A stretch of 18,601 bases of DNA from JAUILA01 sp964563925 (GTDB lineage Bacteria; Bacteroidota; Bacteroidia; Cytophagales; Cyclobacteriaceae): contig CAZLZD010000068.1 in assembly GCA_964563925.1 (NCBI GenBank), forward strand, positions 1 to 18,601, written 5' to 3'. Position numbers and translations under genes: made by a program. Positions 1 through 7,399 of the stretch are shown here, one piece after another (the first letter of the stretch is position 1; the number at the start of each line of letters is the position of its first letter). Under the pieces are notes generated by a model. That model was not told where the DNA came from and made no database searches. It saw nothing but the letters and a program-made list of their open reading frames with translations.

Positions 1-3000
1 CTTCAAAGGCCCTGGGTTTTTCCTTGTCATAGTCTTTGGCAGTCTCCCCTTTTCTTTCCTCGTCCATATCCCTTTCCATAAGTGCATCTTCAGCATCCAG
101 GAGCCGGGTCAGAATTTCTTTTTGCCTTTTAATGGTTTCCTCGGTCAGTTGTTTGTTGACCAGGTCCATTTCTGTTTCTTCCATTTTTTCAGGGATACCC
201 TGGCCGGGCTTCTGACCACCCTCCTGTTGTTCCATGCGTTTTTGCATTTCTTCAAATGCTTTGCGCAACCTTTCCTGTTCGGCTGCTAATTTAGCCAACT
301 CTTCGGATAATTCCCTGCCTTCTTTTCCTCCGTTTTTCAGCTCCTCAATTTTTTGGTTCAGCTGCTGTTGCATTTCTGACAGGGACGGCATGGGTTGTGG
401 CTTATCAGGCTTTCCTTTGCCCATGGCATCCGACATGGCCTGCTGCATCTGTTCCAGTACATCATCAAGTAACAAGGCCAGGTTATTCATGGAGGTCATG
501 GCAAATTGCTGGGATACCACTGCTTCCTGTTTTTTCCTTTCACGAATACCGCCCATACTTTCATCAAGGTATTTATTCATGTCACTAACCTCACGGGTCA
601 CGAACGATTGGATTTGGAAGACACGATTGGCCAGGGACAACAGACTGTCTTCGACAATCTGGGCATCATCCCGGATTTTCAATTGTTGCTGGCCGAGGTC
701 GACAAATCTCGGGTCGCTCTGTTTTACATCCCTGAAATTTTCGATCAGCTTCTCCTGGTCGAAGGACAACTTCAGCAAATTGTGCATGATGTCGCGCAGG
801 TCATCAATATTCTCCATCATACTTTCCATTTCCATGCCCGATTGCATCTGTTGCATTTTCTGCTCCATCTTCTCCATTTCCTGCACGGCATTCTTCTGAT
901 TTTCGCCGGACTTTTTGTTGTCCTTCTTTTCAAGATTCTCCTTGCTCTCCTGCTGAGACTGTTCTACATTTTCCTGTTCTTCCCCCGTGTCCGGTAAAGA
1001 CTCCGGCCGTTTGAGCTCCTGATTGAGTTCTTGAATTTCTTTTATATTTTCTTCTATTTTTTCAAACTCCTGTTGTAATTCTTCTTGTTCTTCTATTAAT
1101 TCCTGATTTTCTTCAGTTCCAGAATTTTCGGTTTTTTCCGATAGTTCTTCCTGTTTATTCCGTATATCCTCCAGCTCGGTAAGATTTTCCTGAACCTTTT
1201 GTTCCAGCTTCAGGCGCTTTAATAGCTCAAAGGCCCTTTCCAGTTCTTTTTCAAGATTCTTTTCCCGCTGATTGAGCTGACTGAGCTTGTCCTGCATTTC
1301 ATCGGTATTGCGTTGTTCTTCGAGCAGTTTTTGTAATTCTTCGTAGAGCTTACGGGTTTCTTCATCGAGCAGTTCATCCATCAGTTCCTTGATCTTTTCC
1401 GCTTTTTCACGTAGCTGCTCATTTTCGGTTTTGTCAAACCGGTCCATTTTCTCCAGGGAATTCTGATATTCTTCCTGCAATTTTTTAATTTCCTCCGTCA
1501 GCTCTTCGCGTTGCTTAAGGATCTCCTTGAGCATCTGTTCGTCCTGCCAGTTAAGGTCCCTCTTAGCCTTCAGCTTTTCTTCGGTATCATCTATATTCTT
1601 CTTGAGTTCGCGGGCTTTGTCCAGGGTGCGCTCCACATTTTTCCGGGCTTTCTCAGACAGCCGGTCGATTTCCTCATTTACCTCTTCCCGTCCGGGAATC
1701 CGGAACGTATAGGTGGCTGTCTTCGTGCTTTTTGCGCCATTGACTCCATCGTTATCCCACACACGCAGGTAATATTCCAGGGTAGCACCCTCCTCATAAA
1801 GTATGGAATCAAAATCCCATTGGTGATAGAATCGTTGTGTAGGCTGCGGCCCTGCTGCAATAGGTACTGAGGTGAAATCGGATTCTTTATTGGCCAGGCG
1901 ATAATACAGTCGCAGGCTGCTTATTCCATAATCATCCTGAAGTGCACCGCGGAAGGCGACAAAGGAGAAAAGGGTTGTGTCCTGGTATTGTTCGAGCCGG
2001 ATTTCCGGGTAGGCATCGGGTGTGACAAAAACACGGTATTTTACGGCATCCCGGTTCGTACCATGTTCGTTGTATAATTTGATTTCATAATCAGCGGTCT
2101 CCGTCAACGTACGGGAATAGGCAAAAACCTCCTCTCCATTCTCTTCCTTTACCTGTTCGCCTGAATCCCCGTTAAAAAAGATTTGTACACTGTCTGTCGC
2201 CAGCGTATTAAACAGCCAGCTAATCTCAGTCCCTTCGGGTACCTGCAGGTTTCCGGTATTTGTAAGCCGCTCATTTTTCCGGCCAAGATAAGCAGGGTAC
2301 TGCAGGGCAACGTCAAAGCTTTTAAGGTCAGGACGGTCTACTACTTCGATATCAAAGACCCTGGACAGGTAGCCGGCGGCTTCAAAGCGCACATCCTTGT
2401 CATACTGGATTTTCTGGAAGGTATGGGTAAACTGGCCGGGGCCGTCCGGGGTTAGTTTGATCCGGCGGTCCTTGTCAAGGAGGTAGGCGATGGCCGGGAC
2501 ATTTTCACCGGGCAGTTTCAGGGTCAGGGTAAAATCTTCGTTACGGAACGCTTTCATTTCCTCGTTTTCGAGCTGAAAGGAAAAGGGTGCCCCGGGCACA
2601 AAATCACGATTAAAGAAAAGGATGCGGCGTGTATTGGCTGAGATAAAACTTGGGTGTACCAGCAGCAGGATTAGCAGGACAGTTAACGGAATCAGGGCAT
2701 ATTTAATAAATGGGATATTTTCTTTCGGGTTAACTGCTTCGCTAAATTCAAAGGAACTCAATGCGGATGACTTCTGACGAATACTGGCCTCGGCAAGCCC
2801 CGATTTTCGCTCCAATCTTTCCAGCTGCAGGAGGTTAATCAAACGGTCGGAAATAGTGGGAAAAAACCGACCGATGCGGCGGGCGGCTTCTTCTTCGCTC
2901 ATTCCTTTTCCTCCGTTGATCAGGTTCAGCAGGGGGTCACCGATATAACGGATCAGGAAATAGCCTGAGGCAGAAATAAAAACGAACAGCAAACCAGCCC

Positions 3001-3151
3001 GAAGCCAGTAGCCAAAACGGAACATAAACTCGAGAAAATTTACCAGGAGGAATATGGTAAGAATGGCACCGAGGGCCAGCAGAATTCCCCGGAGCAATAC
3101 ACTAGCGTAGTACTTCCTTTTATATTTTTTTATTCGGTCCCGTATGTTCAT
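1..3151 (-). CDS. DUF4175 family membrane protein with long coiled coil (C-terminus cut by window edge)
   Basis: The reading frame is open from an ATG at 3151 to the left edge, giving 1050 residues without the stop. Hydrophobic segments lie at about residues 19-41, 49-69 and 149-167. A middle region (about 170-480) looks beta-rich and extracytoplasmic. From about residue 490 the chain is almost uninterrupted Glu/Gln/Lys-rich coiled coil, with a Met/Gln-rich stretch (repeated MQQ and MEQ) near residues 750-980. The last visible part, around KEILTRLLDAEDALMERD, resembles the end of Bacteroidota DUF4175 proteins of about 1100 residues, so only a few dozen residues are probably missing. The family has no established function; an envelope-spanning scaffold role is inference. 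It is the last gene of a minus-strand cluster, 84 bases after the 117-residue unknown. No TAnnTTTG box is evident just upstream, so it is probably read from the upstream genes. Confidence 0.85.
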   Translation of the reverse strand, partial: MNIRDRIKKYKRKYYASVLLRGILLALGAILTIFLLVNFLEFMFRFGYWLRAGLLFVFISASGYFLIRYIGDPLLNLINGGKGMSEEEAARRIGRFFPTISDRLINLLQLERLERKSGLAEASIRQKSSALSSFEFSEAVNPKENIPFIKYALIPLTVLLILLLVHPSFISANTRRILFFNRDFVPGAPFSFQLENEEMKAFRNEDFTLTLKLPGENVPAIAYLLDKDRRIKLTPDGPGQFTHTFQKIQYDKDVRFEAAGYLSRVFDIEVVDRPDLKSFDVALQYPAYLGRKNERLTNTGNLQVPEGTEISWLFNTLATDSVQIFFNGDSGEQVKEENGEEVFAYSRTLTETADYEIKLYNEHGTNRDAVKYRVFVTPDAYPEIRLEQYQDTTLFSFVAFRGALQDDYGISSLRLYYRLANKESDFTSVPIAAGPQPTQRFYHQWDFDSILYEEGATLEYYLRVWDNDGVNGAKSTKTATYTFRIPGREEVNEEIDRLSEKARKNVERTLDKARELKKNIDDTEEKLKAKRDLNWQDEQMLKEILKQREELTEEIKKLQEEYQNSLEKMDRFDKTENEQLREKAEKIKELMDELLDEETRKLYEELQKLLEEQRNTDEMQDKLSQLNQREKNLEKELERAFELLKRLKLEQKVQENLTELEDIRNKQEELSEKTENSGTEENQELIEEQEELQQEFEKIEENIKEIQELNQELKRPESLPDTGEEQENVEQSQQESKENLEKKDNKKSGENQKNAVQEMEKMEQKMQQMQSGMEMESMMENIDDLRDIMHNLLKLSFDQEKLIENFRDVKQSDPRFVDLGQQQLKIRDDAQIVEDSLLSLANRVFQIQSFVTREVSDMNKYLDESMGGIRERKKQEAVVSQQFAMTSMNNLALLLDDVLEQMQQAMSDAMGKGKPDKPQPMPSLSEMQQQLNQKIEELKNGGKEGRELSEELAKLAAEQERLRKAFEEMQKRMEQQEGGQKPGQGIPEKMEETEMDLVNKQLTEETIKRQKEILTRLLDAEDALMERDMDEERKGETAKDYDKEKPRAFE

Positions 3152-3235
3152 CGCTCTCAATTATCCTGTTCCCGTTAATGCCGGATAGTATAAATACGAA
3201 ATTCACCCGCCGTTGGTTCATAACCCCGTGAGATG

Positions 3236-3589
3236 CTATTCTCCATATTCCTCATTAAAATACTCAATAATGTGCATTTTAAGTAACTTTTCCTGTTCAA
3301 GAAGATCGAAATGTGGCAGCTTCCCCGTCACTTTCCAGTGCGGCCAGCCTTCCTCATCAATTCCTTCCAGTTCGTAGAATCCCGAAATACTAAGAACCCG
3401 GCAGATTCCAATATGTATAAGGTCTTGTTTTTCCTCCTTCGAAAAACGCTTCCGCCCACGGCCGAGTTCCTGGACTCCGATCAGGAACAAAACACCATTG
3501 AGGTCTTTTGGTTTCCTGCCAATCAGTTTTTCCAGTTCTTCAAGAAGCTGCTGCCACTTTCGTTCAAGTTCGAGGTCTTTTCGTATCAT
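3236..3589 (-). CDS. Conserved hypothetical protein, 117 residues
   Basis: The start is the ATG at 3589, because it forms an ATGA overlap with the TGA of the preceding gene; an in-frame start at 3610 would only add seven residues inside that gene. The protein is soluble, charged and mostly helical, with a motif around LNGVLFLIGVQELG and a following segment RFSKEEKQDLIHIGICRVL. It has no signal peptide, membrane segment or metal-binding cluster that I can see. I remember similar proteins beside carboxymuconolactone decarboxylase-like genes in Bacteroidota but cannot assign a function. The coupling predicts joint translation with the AhpD-like protein, so a role in the same redox process is possible but unproven. 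Confidence 0.8.
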   Translation of the reverse strand: MIRKDLELERKWQQLLEELEKLIGRKPKDLNGVLFLIGVQELGRGRKRFSKEEKQDLIHIGICRVLSISGFYELEGIDEEGWPHWKVTGKLPHFDLLEQEKLLKMHIIEYFNEEYGE

Positions 3590-3927
3590 TTGTTTTCCAG
3601 GGCATCCCAATATTCCACTGCCCTGCGAAGATGAGGGATAACGATCGTCCCCCCCACAAGGTTGGCCACTGCGAAGATCTCAAAAACCTCTTCACTTGAC
3701 AGCCCCGCTTCGTGGCACTTACCAAGGTGATACCGCACGCAATCATCACACCGGAGTACCATCGAAGAAACAAGTCCGAGCATTTCCTTGGTCCGGCTGT
3801 CTATTGCCCCATCTGAAAACGCATTGGTATCAAGATTAAATATTCGTTTTATAACCTTGTTATCGGCCGTGAGAATGCGTTCATTCATCTTCTCACGGTA
3901 GCTGTTAAATTCTTCTACTTTATTCAT
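3586..3927 (-). CDS. Carboxymuconolactone decarboxylase / AhpD-like family protein
   Basis: This is a 113-residue protein starting at the ATG at 3927. An upstream in-frame extension to 4053 exists, but it overlaps comF antisense and lies upstream of two promoter-like boxes, so it is rejected. The core carries the AhpD-type active site C60-D-D-C63-V-R-Y-H67 after an E48-x-L helix, then a helical hairpin (EVFEIFAVANLVGG). AhpD-like proteins use the CxxC thiols and a nearby His and Glu as a proton relay for peroxide or disulfide chemistry. True gamma-carboxymuconolactone decarboxylases lack the CxxC, so a redox role is favoured here. It is the first gene of an operon with the 117-residue unknown (ATGA overlap) and then DUF4175. 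Confidence 0.88.
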   Translation of the reverse strand: MNKVEEFNSYREKMNERILTADNKVIKRIFNLDTNAFSDGAIDSRTKEMLGLVSSMVLRCDDCVRYHLGKCHEAGLSSEEVFEIFAVANLVGGTIVIPHLRRAVEYWDALENK

Positions 3928-4645
3928 GCGAATGTCTTTTGCCAAAGGTATCAAATTTAGCGTATTCGGAAATGAGATACTTGAGTGGTTCCTGCCTTCA
4001 AGGTGCGGTGCTTGCGGAGATCCGCTGGTCCGCTCGGAGCGTGCCTTGTGCACGACATGCCTGCGACGGTTGCCGAGGACGCAGAGTCACCGGTGGACGT
4101 GCAGTCTTCTGGAGGAAAAGCTTTACGGGAGAATACCAATGCACCCGGCGTATTCGTTTCTGGTTTTTTCCCGAAGGGGGATGACCAGGGAATTGCTGCA
4201 TCACATTAAGTATGAGGGGAGGAAAGACCTGGCGTGGCAACTGGGCCGCATGTACGCGCTTGAACTCAGGGAGTCCGGGGTCAGGTTGCCTTCAGGCCGG
4301 TTGGTGCCCGTTCCCCTCCATTGGCGCAGGGCCTGGAAGCGGGGGTATAACCAGGCGGCCTGGTTTGCCCGGGGCATCGCTTCGGTAACGGGGATCCCGG
4401 TTGATGAGCATACATTGCAGCGGGTAGGTGCGCATACGAGTCAGACCCGGAAGACAAGACAGGAGCGCTGGGGCCGGATGCAGGGTCAGTTTTCGCTGCG
4501 GAAAAATGCCCGTGTGGCAGGATCCAGCCTGCTTATCGTAGATGATGTGCTGACGACCGGTTCCACTGTGGAAGCCTGCGCGAAGGTGTTGAGGGAGGCA
4601 GGAGCGGCCCGGACCGGTATTCTGACCCTCGCGGTCGTAAAATAA
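3926..4645 (+). CDS. comF: ComF family phosphoribosyltransferase-like protein
   Basis: This is a 239-residue protein of ComFC/GntX type. An N-terminal zinc-ribbon cysteine set C27-x2-C30 ... C42-x2-C45 is followed by the RRAWKRGYNQA segment (134-144) typical of the family. The PRPP-binding loop IVDDVLTTGST (204-214) holds the two Asp residues. ComF proteins act in DNA uptake during transformation in competent bacteria; elsewhere the role is unclear. The start used is the ATG at 3926, which overlaps the divergent start codon in the tetramer CATG; the in-frame ATG at 3932 is an equally possible start. The promoter must lie within the divergent gene, where I see only a one-mismatch box, TAACCTTG at 3852. 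The gene is richer in GC than its neighbours. It stands alone, and the hairpin after it belongs to the opposite strand. Confidence 0.88.
   Translation: MRMSFAKGIKFSVFGNEILEWFLPSRCGACGDPLVRSERALCTTCLRRLPRTQSHRWTCSLLEEKLYGRIPMHPAYSFLVFSRRGMTRELLHHIKYEGRKDLAWQLGRMYALELRESGVRLPSGRLVPVPLHWRRAWKRGYNQAAWFARGIASVTGIPVDEHTLQRVGAHTSQTRKTRQERWGRMQGQFSLRKNARVAGSSLLIVDDVLTTGSTVEACAKVLREAGAARTGILTLAVVK
3943..3959 (-). promoter_or_regulatory. Two adjacent TAnnTTTG -7 boxes upstream of the AhpD-like gene
   Basis: On the minus strand TAAATTTG (3959-3952) is followed directly by TACCTTTG (3950-3943). Both match the Bacteroidota -7 consensus exactly, and the second ends 15 bases before the ATG at 3927. I see no clear -33 TTTG. 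The boxes lie inside the 5' coding region of comF on the other strand. They support the short start of the AhpD-like protein and a 5' leader of about 10-20 bases. Confidence 0.6.
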
Positions 4646-4650
4646 AGGCA

Positions 4651-4690
4651 AAAAAAACCCTGTAGCGATGCGTCAGCATCTGCTACAGGG
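4651..4690 (-). terminator. Intrinsic terminator of the gldJ-like gene
   Basis: A 9-bp perfect stem CCCTGTAGC/GCTACAGGG (4658-4666 with 4682-4690) continues inward as a 5-bp GATGC/GCATC stem with one bulged base and a GTCA loop. On the minus strand it is followed by seven T (4657-4651). It begins 26 bases after the stop of the minus-strand lipoprotein gene. The plus-strand side has no T tract, so it should terminate mainly the minus strand, although the hairpin might also protect the comF transcript. Confidence 0.88.
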
Positions 4691-4715
4691 GTATTGAGCA
4701 AATAAATACGTTTCC

Positions 4716-5963
4716 TTAGTAATTCGAGCCGGCGCGGATCATTGCGCAACGGAAACCGATAGTGGCAGTTGCCGAATCCTGGTCAAGATACCTTCTTGTA
4801 CCCGGTGACAGCCAGTAGGCCACATCTTTCCACGAACCACCTTTGTATACGCGTGCTTCGTCGGTAATCAGGGAGGTAAAACCTTCCGGATTATTCTCAA
4901 AGTCACTGTTATAATATTCTTCACCGGTAGCAGCATTCCGGACCTCATCCATATATCCGTCACGACGGATTGGGTTCAGGTCATCAAAATCCTGGAATGA
5001 CATCGGACGATAAACGTCAAGCACCCATTCGCTCACGTTACCTGCCATATTATACAGACCGAAGTCATTAGGCGGGAACTCGTAGATATACGAAGTGATC
5101 AGTGCACCGTCATTCAGTTTACCTGCAATACCGGCATAGTCACCTCGGCCACGCTTGAAGTTGGCCAGGAAGTAACCCATTTCTTTTCCGTAAGGATTAC
5201 GCAATGCATGCCCGTCCCACGGATAAATACGCTGGTGGGTCTGGTTTTCATCCAGCCACTGCGTACCGATCAGTGCGGTAGCAGCGTATTCCCATTCCGC
5301 TTCGGAAGGAAGGCGGTAATTAGGAAGGACCAGTCCGGATTCCAGCGGAATGCGGCCATCTGTCTCCGCATATTCCTCTCCTGCCTGCTCGGCAAGGTTC
5401 TGGTTTACCGCCATGGTTCTCCATTCGGCGTAGTTGTTGGCCTGTACCCAGCTTACCCCCACAACCGGGAAATAACGGAAACCAGGATAACGCAGATAAT
5501 GATCCGTATATGGGTCATTATACGCAAGGCGTTCTTCCCACACGGTAGTATCCGGAAGCGCAGCGAGGTAAACCTCACGCGAAGAATCCGATACATTCAG
5601 ATAGTGCAGATATTCCAGCCAGTGGATATTTGCAATTTCTGTTTCATCCATATAGAAAGAGGCCACGGAGACAGTTCGCTCCAGGTTATCCCTGCGGTTC
5701 AGAATGTCTTCTTCAAAAGAACCGACAACGGCACGTCCACCCTCGATAAACACCAGGTTAGGACCTTCTGGCTGTCCGCTGTACGGATTAACCATAAAAC
5801 CATTGTTGTCTTCGTCATTGTAAGCCAATCCGGTGGCGGTACTCAGCGCACCCGGATGTACACTGGTGGGCCGGCCTTTACCTCCCATGAAACAAGAGGA
5901 AAGAAAGACGGAACCACCGATAAGGATTAAAGCACCTTTAAAAAAGCTGGCAGTTAATTTCAT
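4716..5963 (-). CDS. gldJ: GldJ-like gliding/T9SS lipoprotein with SUMF1 (formylglycine-generating enzyme) fold
   Basis: This is a 415-residue lipoprotein. The signal peptide ends in the lipobox LSSC with the lipidated Cys at residue 24. The mature part opens with TGLAYNDEDNNGF and then GPNLVFIEGG, followed by SFYMDETEIANIHWLEYL, VVGVSWVQANNYAEWR, LPSEAEWEYAA, NMAGNVSEWV, VYKGGSW and IGFRCAM. These are the successive blocks of the SUMF1 domain as used in GldJ and GldK. The segments AALPDTTVW and the AYN/YLRYP region fit GldJ better than GldK. In flavobacteria GldJ is an outer-membrane-associated lipoprotein needed for gliding and for stability of T9SS components; it is not known to be an enzyme. 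It is shorter than the roughly 560-residue flavobacterial protein. It is a single-gene unit: its own promoter box lies upstream and a strong terminator follows. Confidence 0.82.
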   Translation of the reverse strand: MKLTASFFKGALILIGGSVFLSSCFMGGKGRPTSVHPGALSTATGLAYNDEDNNGFMVNPYSGQPEGPNLVFIEGGRAVVGSFEEDILNRRDNLERTVSVASFYMDETEIANIHWLEYLHYLNVSDSSREVYLAALPDTTVWEERLAYNDPYTDHYLRYPGFRYFPVVGVSWVQANNYAEWRTMAVNQNLAEQAGEEYAETDGRIPLESGLVLPNYRLPSEAEWEYAATALIGTQWLDENQTHQRIYPWDGHALRNPYGKEMGYFLANFKRGRGDYAGIAGKLNDGALITSYIYEFPPNDFGLYNMAGNVSEWVLDVYRPMSFQDFDDLNPIRRDGYMDEVRNAATGEEYYNSDFENNPEGFTSLITDEARVYKGGSWKDVAYWLSPGTRRYLDQDSATATIGFRCAMIRAGSNY

Positions 5964-6029
5964 ACCTGTTTTTATTTACTCAAAAAAAATTAAATACTCA
6001 TTTTAAAAAAGCCTGAAGTCTTTGATCTT

Positions 6030-6037
6030 CAAAACTA
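6030..6037 (-). promoter_or_regulatory. -7 box (TAGTTTTG) of the gldJ-like gene
   Basis: TAGTTTTG on the minus strand matches TAnnTTTG exactly and lies 66 bases upstream of the ATG at 5963. The leader between them is very A/T-rich, with a run of eight T on the minus strand. I found no convincing -33 TTTG at the expected 19-21 base spacing, so this is a candidate only. Confidence 0.45.
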
Positions 6038-6190
6038 AATGGAAGGCCAAAATAACACTTCTCCCAGAGAATTGTCATACTACGTACCAAAATATGCATT
6101 TTTAAACGATTTTTACCGTCTGATCCTTTGCATTGGCACGCAGGCGCCTTTCCATGCTATATCATAACTATAAAAGCCTGTAAATATTAT

Positions 6191-6214
6191 ATGAAATGAA
6201 CAGTTTCATTTCAT
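6191..6214. repeat. Perfect 10-bp inverted repeat, operator-like
   Basis: ATGAAATGAA (6191-6200), spacer CAGT, TTCATTTCAT (6205-6214). Both arms match fully. There is no T tract on either side, so it is not a terminator. It sits 123 bases before the kinase start and about 150 bases behind the gldJ -7 box, a position suited to a dimeric regulator or a structured leader. Each arm also contains a short internal repeat (ATGAA twice, overlapping), which would suit a two-site binding protein. Confidence 0.6.
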
Positions 6215-6291
6215 CAGCATGCCAAAATTACCATCTACTGGGCCTGCCGACCGAATACGCGTTTTCGCTGGCAGTATTCCTTGTATATTGT

Positions 6292-6299
6292 TAATCTTG
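6292..6299 (+). promoter_or_regulatory. Weak -7-like box upstream of the kinase gene
   Basis: TAATCTTG differs at one base from TAnnTTTG and lies 38 bases before the ATG at 6338. Between them is AAGAAGG about ten bases from the start, one of the few Shine-Dalgarno-like sequences in the window. Confidence 0.3.
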
Positions 6300-6337
6300 T
6301 AAGTACTATATTCTCTATTGATTAAGAAGGTAACTCC

Positions 6338-7399
6338 ATGGTCCCCGTCACCCAGGTAAACCGTACCAAACTATACTGGATCTTCCAGGCACTTGGCTGG
6401 GGAGCATTCTATATAGTTCAGACGGCGGTCGCCGCGTACTTCGTCAAAGAGATTTCATGGCTCATTTTCATTCGTTTCTTTAATATCACGCTGGTAGGTT
6501 TCCTGATCACCCATTTTTACCGGCAGTATATAAAGCGTAAAAAATGGCTCTCCTTCTCCCTGACGCGGCTTGCGGTCAGGGTTATTCTTTCTGCCCTGCT
6601 CATGGCGATGATGTGGGTGATCATCGTGCTGCCCATCAATTCATTCTATTTCAGTATGGAGCAGGACCAGGAACTGAATACGATTTTCATTCTGGTTCTG
6701 ACCATGAACCTGACCATCGTGATGCTGAGCTGGTCGCTGATATATTTTATTTTCCAGCTGTTTGTCAACTTTAAACAGAGTGAGATTGAAAAATGGCGGC
6801 TTGAAGCCGCGGTCAAGGATGCGGAGCTGATCGCGTTGAAATCCCAGGTGAATCCTCATTTCATATTCAACAGCCTGAACAATATCCGTTCACTCGTTAT
6901 TGAGAACCCTGAAAAGGCACGGGATATGATCACTCACCTGTCCGGATTACTGCGTTACAGCATTCAGTTCAACAACAAGGAAAAGGTAAGCCTGGAAAGC
7001 GAACTGGAAATTGTCCAGAATTATCTCAACCTCGAGTCCATTCAGTATGAAGACAGGCTGGAGTACAAGCTTGAGATCAAGCCGGAGACGCTCGATATGA
7101 AAATTCCACCGATGGCGATTCAGCTTCTGGTGGAAAATGCCATCAAGCACGGCATATCCACGCTTCCGCGGGGCGGACTTGTACATGTTCGTTCTTCACT
7201 GGAGAATGAAACGCTGCATGTGGAAGTAATAAACTCCGGGCAACTGAAAGAAGGTGTGAACGGGACGGGAATCGGGCTCCGGAATGCCTCGGAAAGGCTG
7301 AAGCTTCTGTTCGGCAAATTGTCGGATCTTAGTATCCGTAACCTGGATGAGAATAATGTCCTGGCTAGTTTTTCAATCCCGATAAGTAAACAAACATGA
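6338..7399 (+). CDS. LytS-type sensor histidine kinase (His_kinase, PF06580 type)
   Basis: This is a 353-residue membrane kinase. Four hydrophobic segments (about 12-35, 41-60, 79-100, 115-142) form the input module; there is no PAS, GAF or periplasmic domain. After a short coiled linker comes the phospho-acceptor block LKSQVNPHFIFNSLNNIRS with His174. The ATP-binding N-box is LLVENAIKHG (263-272) and the G-box GTGIGLRNASERL (309-321). This is the LytS/YehU class, which phosphorylates a LytTR regulator. The ligand cannot be read from the sequence. The gene overlaps the regulator gene by ATGA (7396-7399), so the two are translated together. Confidence 0.93.
   Translation: MVPVTQVNRTKLYWIFQALGWGAFYIVQTAVAAYFVKEISWLIFIRFFNITLVGFLITHFYRQYIKRKKWLSFSLTRLAVRVILSALLMAMMWVIIVLPINSFYFSMEQDQELNTIFILVLTMNLTIVMLSWSLIYFIFQLFVNFKQSEIEKWRLEAAVKDAELIALKSQVNPHFIFNSLNNIRSLVIENPEKARDMITHLSGLLRYSIQFNNKEKVSLESELEIVQNYLNLESIQYEDRLEYKLEIKPETLDMKIPPMAIQLLVENAIKHGISTLPRGGLVHVRSSLENETLHVEVINSGQLKEGVNGTGIGLRNASERLKLLFGKLSDLSIRNLDENNVLASFSIPISKQT

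Larger units (their letters stand above)
5964..6337. other. Divergent intergenic region between gldJ-like and LytS-type kinase genes
   Basis: These 374 bases are the longest non-coding stretch of the window. They hold the candidate gldJ -7 box (6030-6037), a perfect 10-bp inverted repeat (6191-6214) and a weak -7-like box for the kinase gene (6292-6299). The composition is markedly AT-rich compared with the flanking genes. I see no ORF with coding character and no tRNA or recognisable riboswitch. Confidence 0.7.

Noticed and set aside
234..997. Plus-strand ORFs of 221 and 163 residues
   Set aside because: They lie antisense to the DUF4175 coiled coil. Their Ser/Phe/Cys- and Leu/His-rich composition is what Glu/Gln/Lys codons give on the opposite strand.
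3928..4053. 42-residue N-terminal extension of the AhpD-like protein
   Set aside because: It is antisense to the comF zinc-ribbon region, is unlike the family, and lies upstream of two exact -7 boxes.
5208..5930. 240-residue plus-strand ORF
   Set aside because: Fully antisense to the well-supported gldJ-like gene, with Arg/Ile/Val-rich composition and no recognisable domain.
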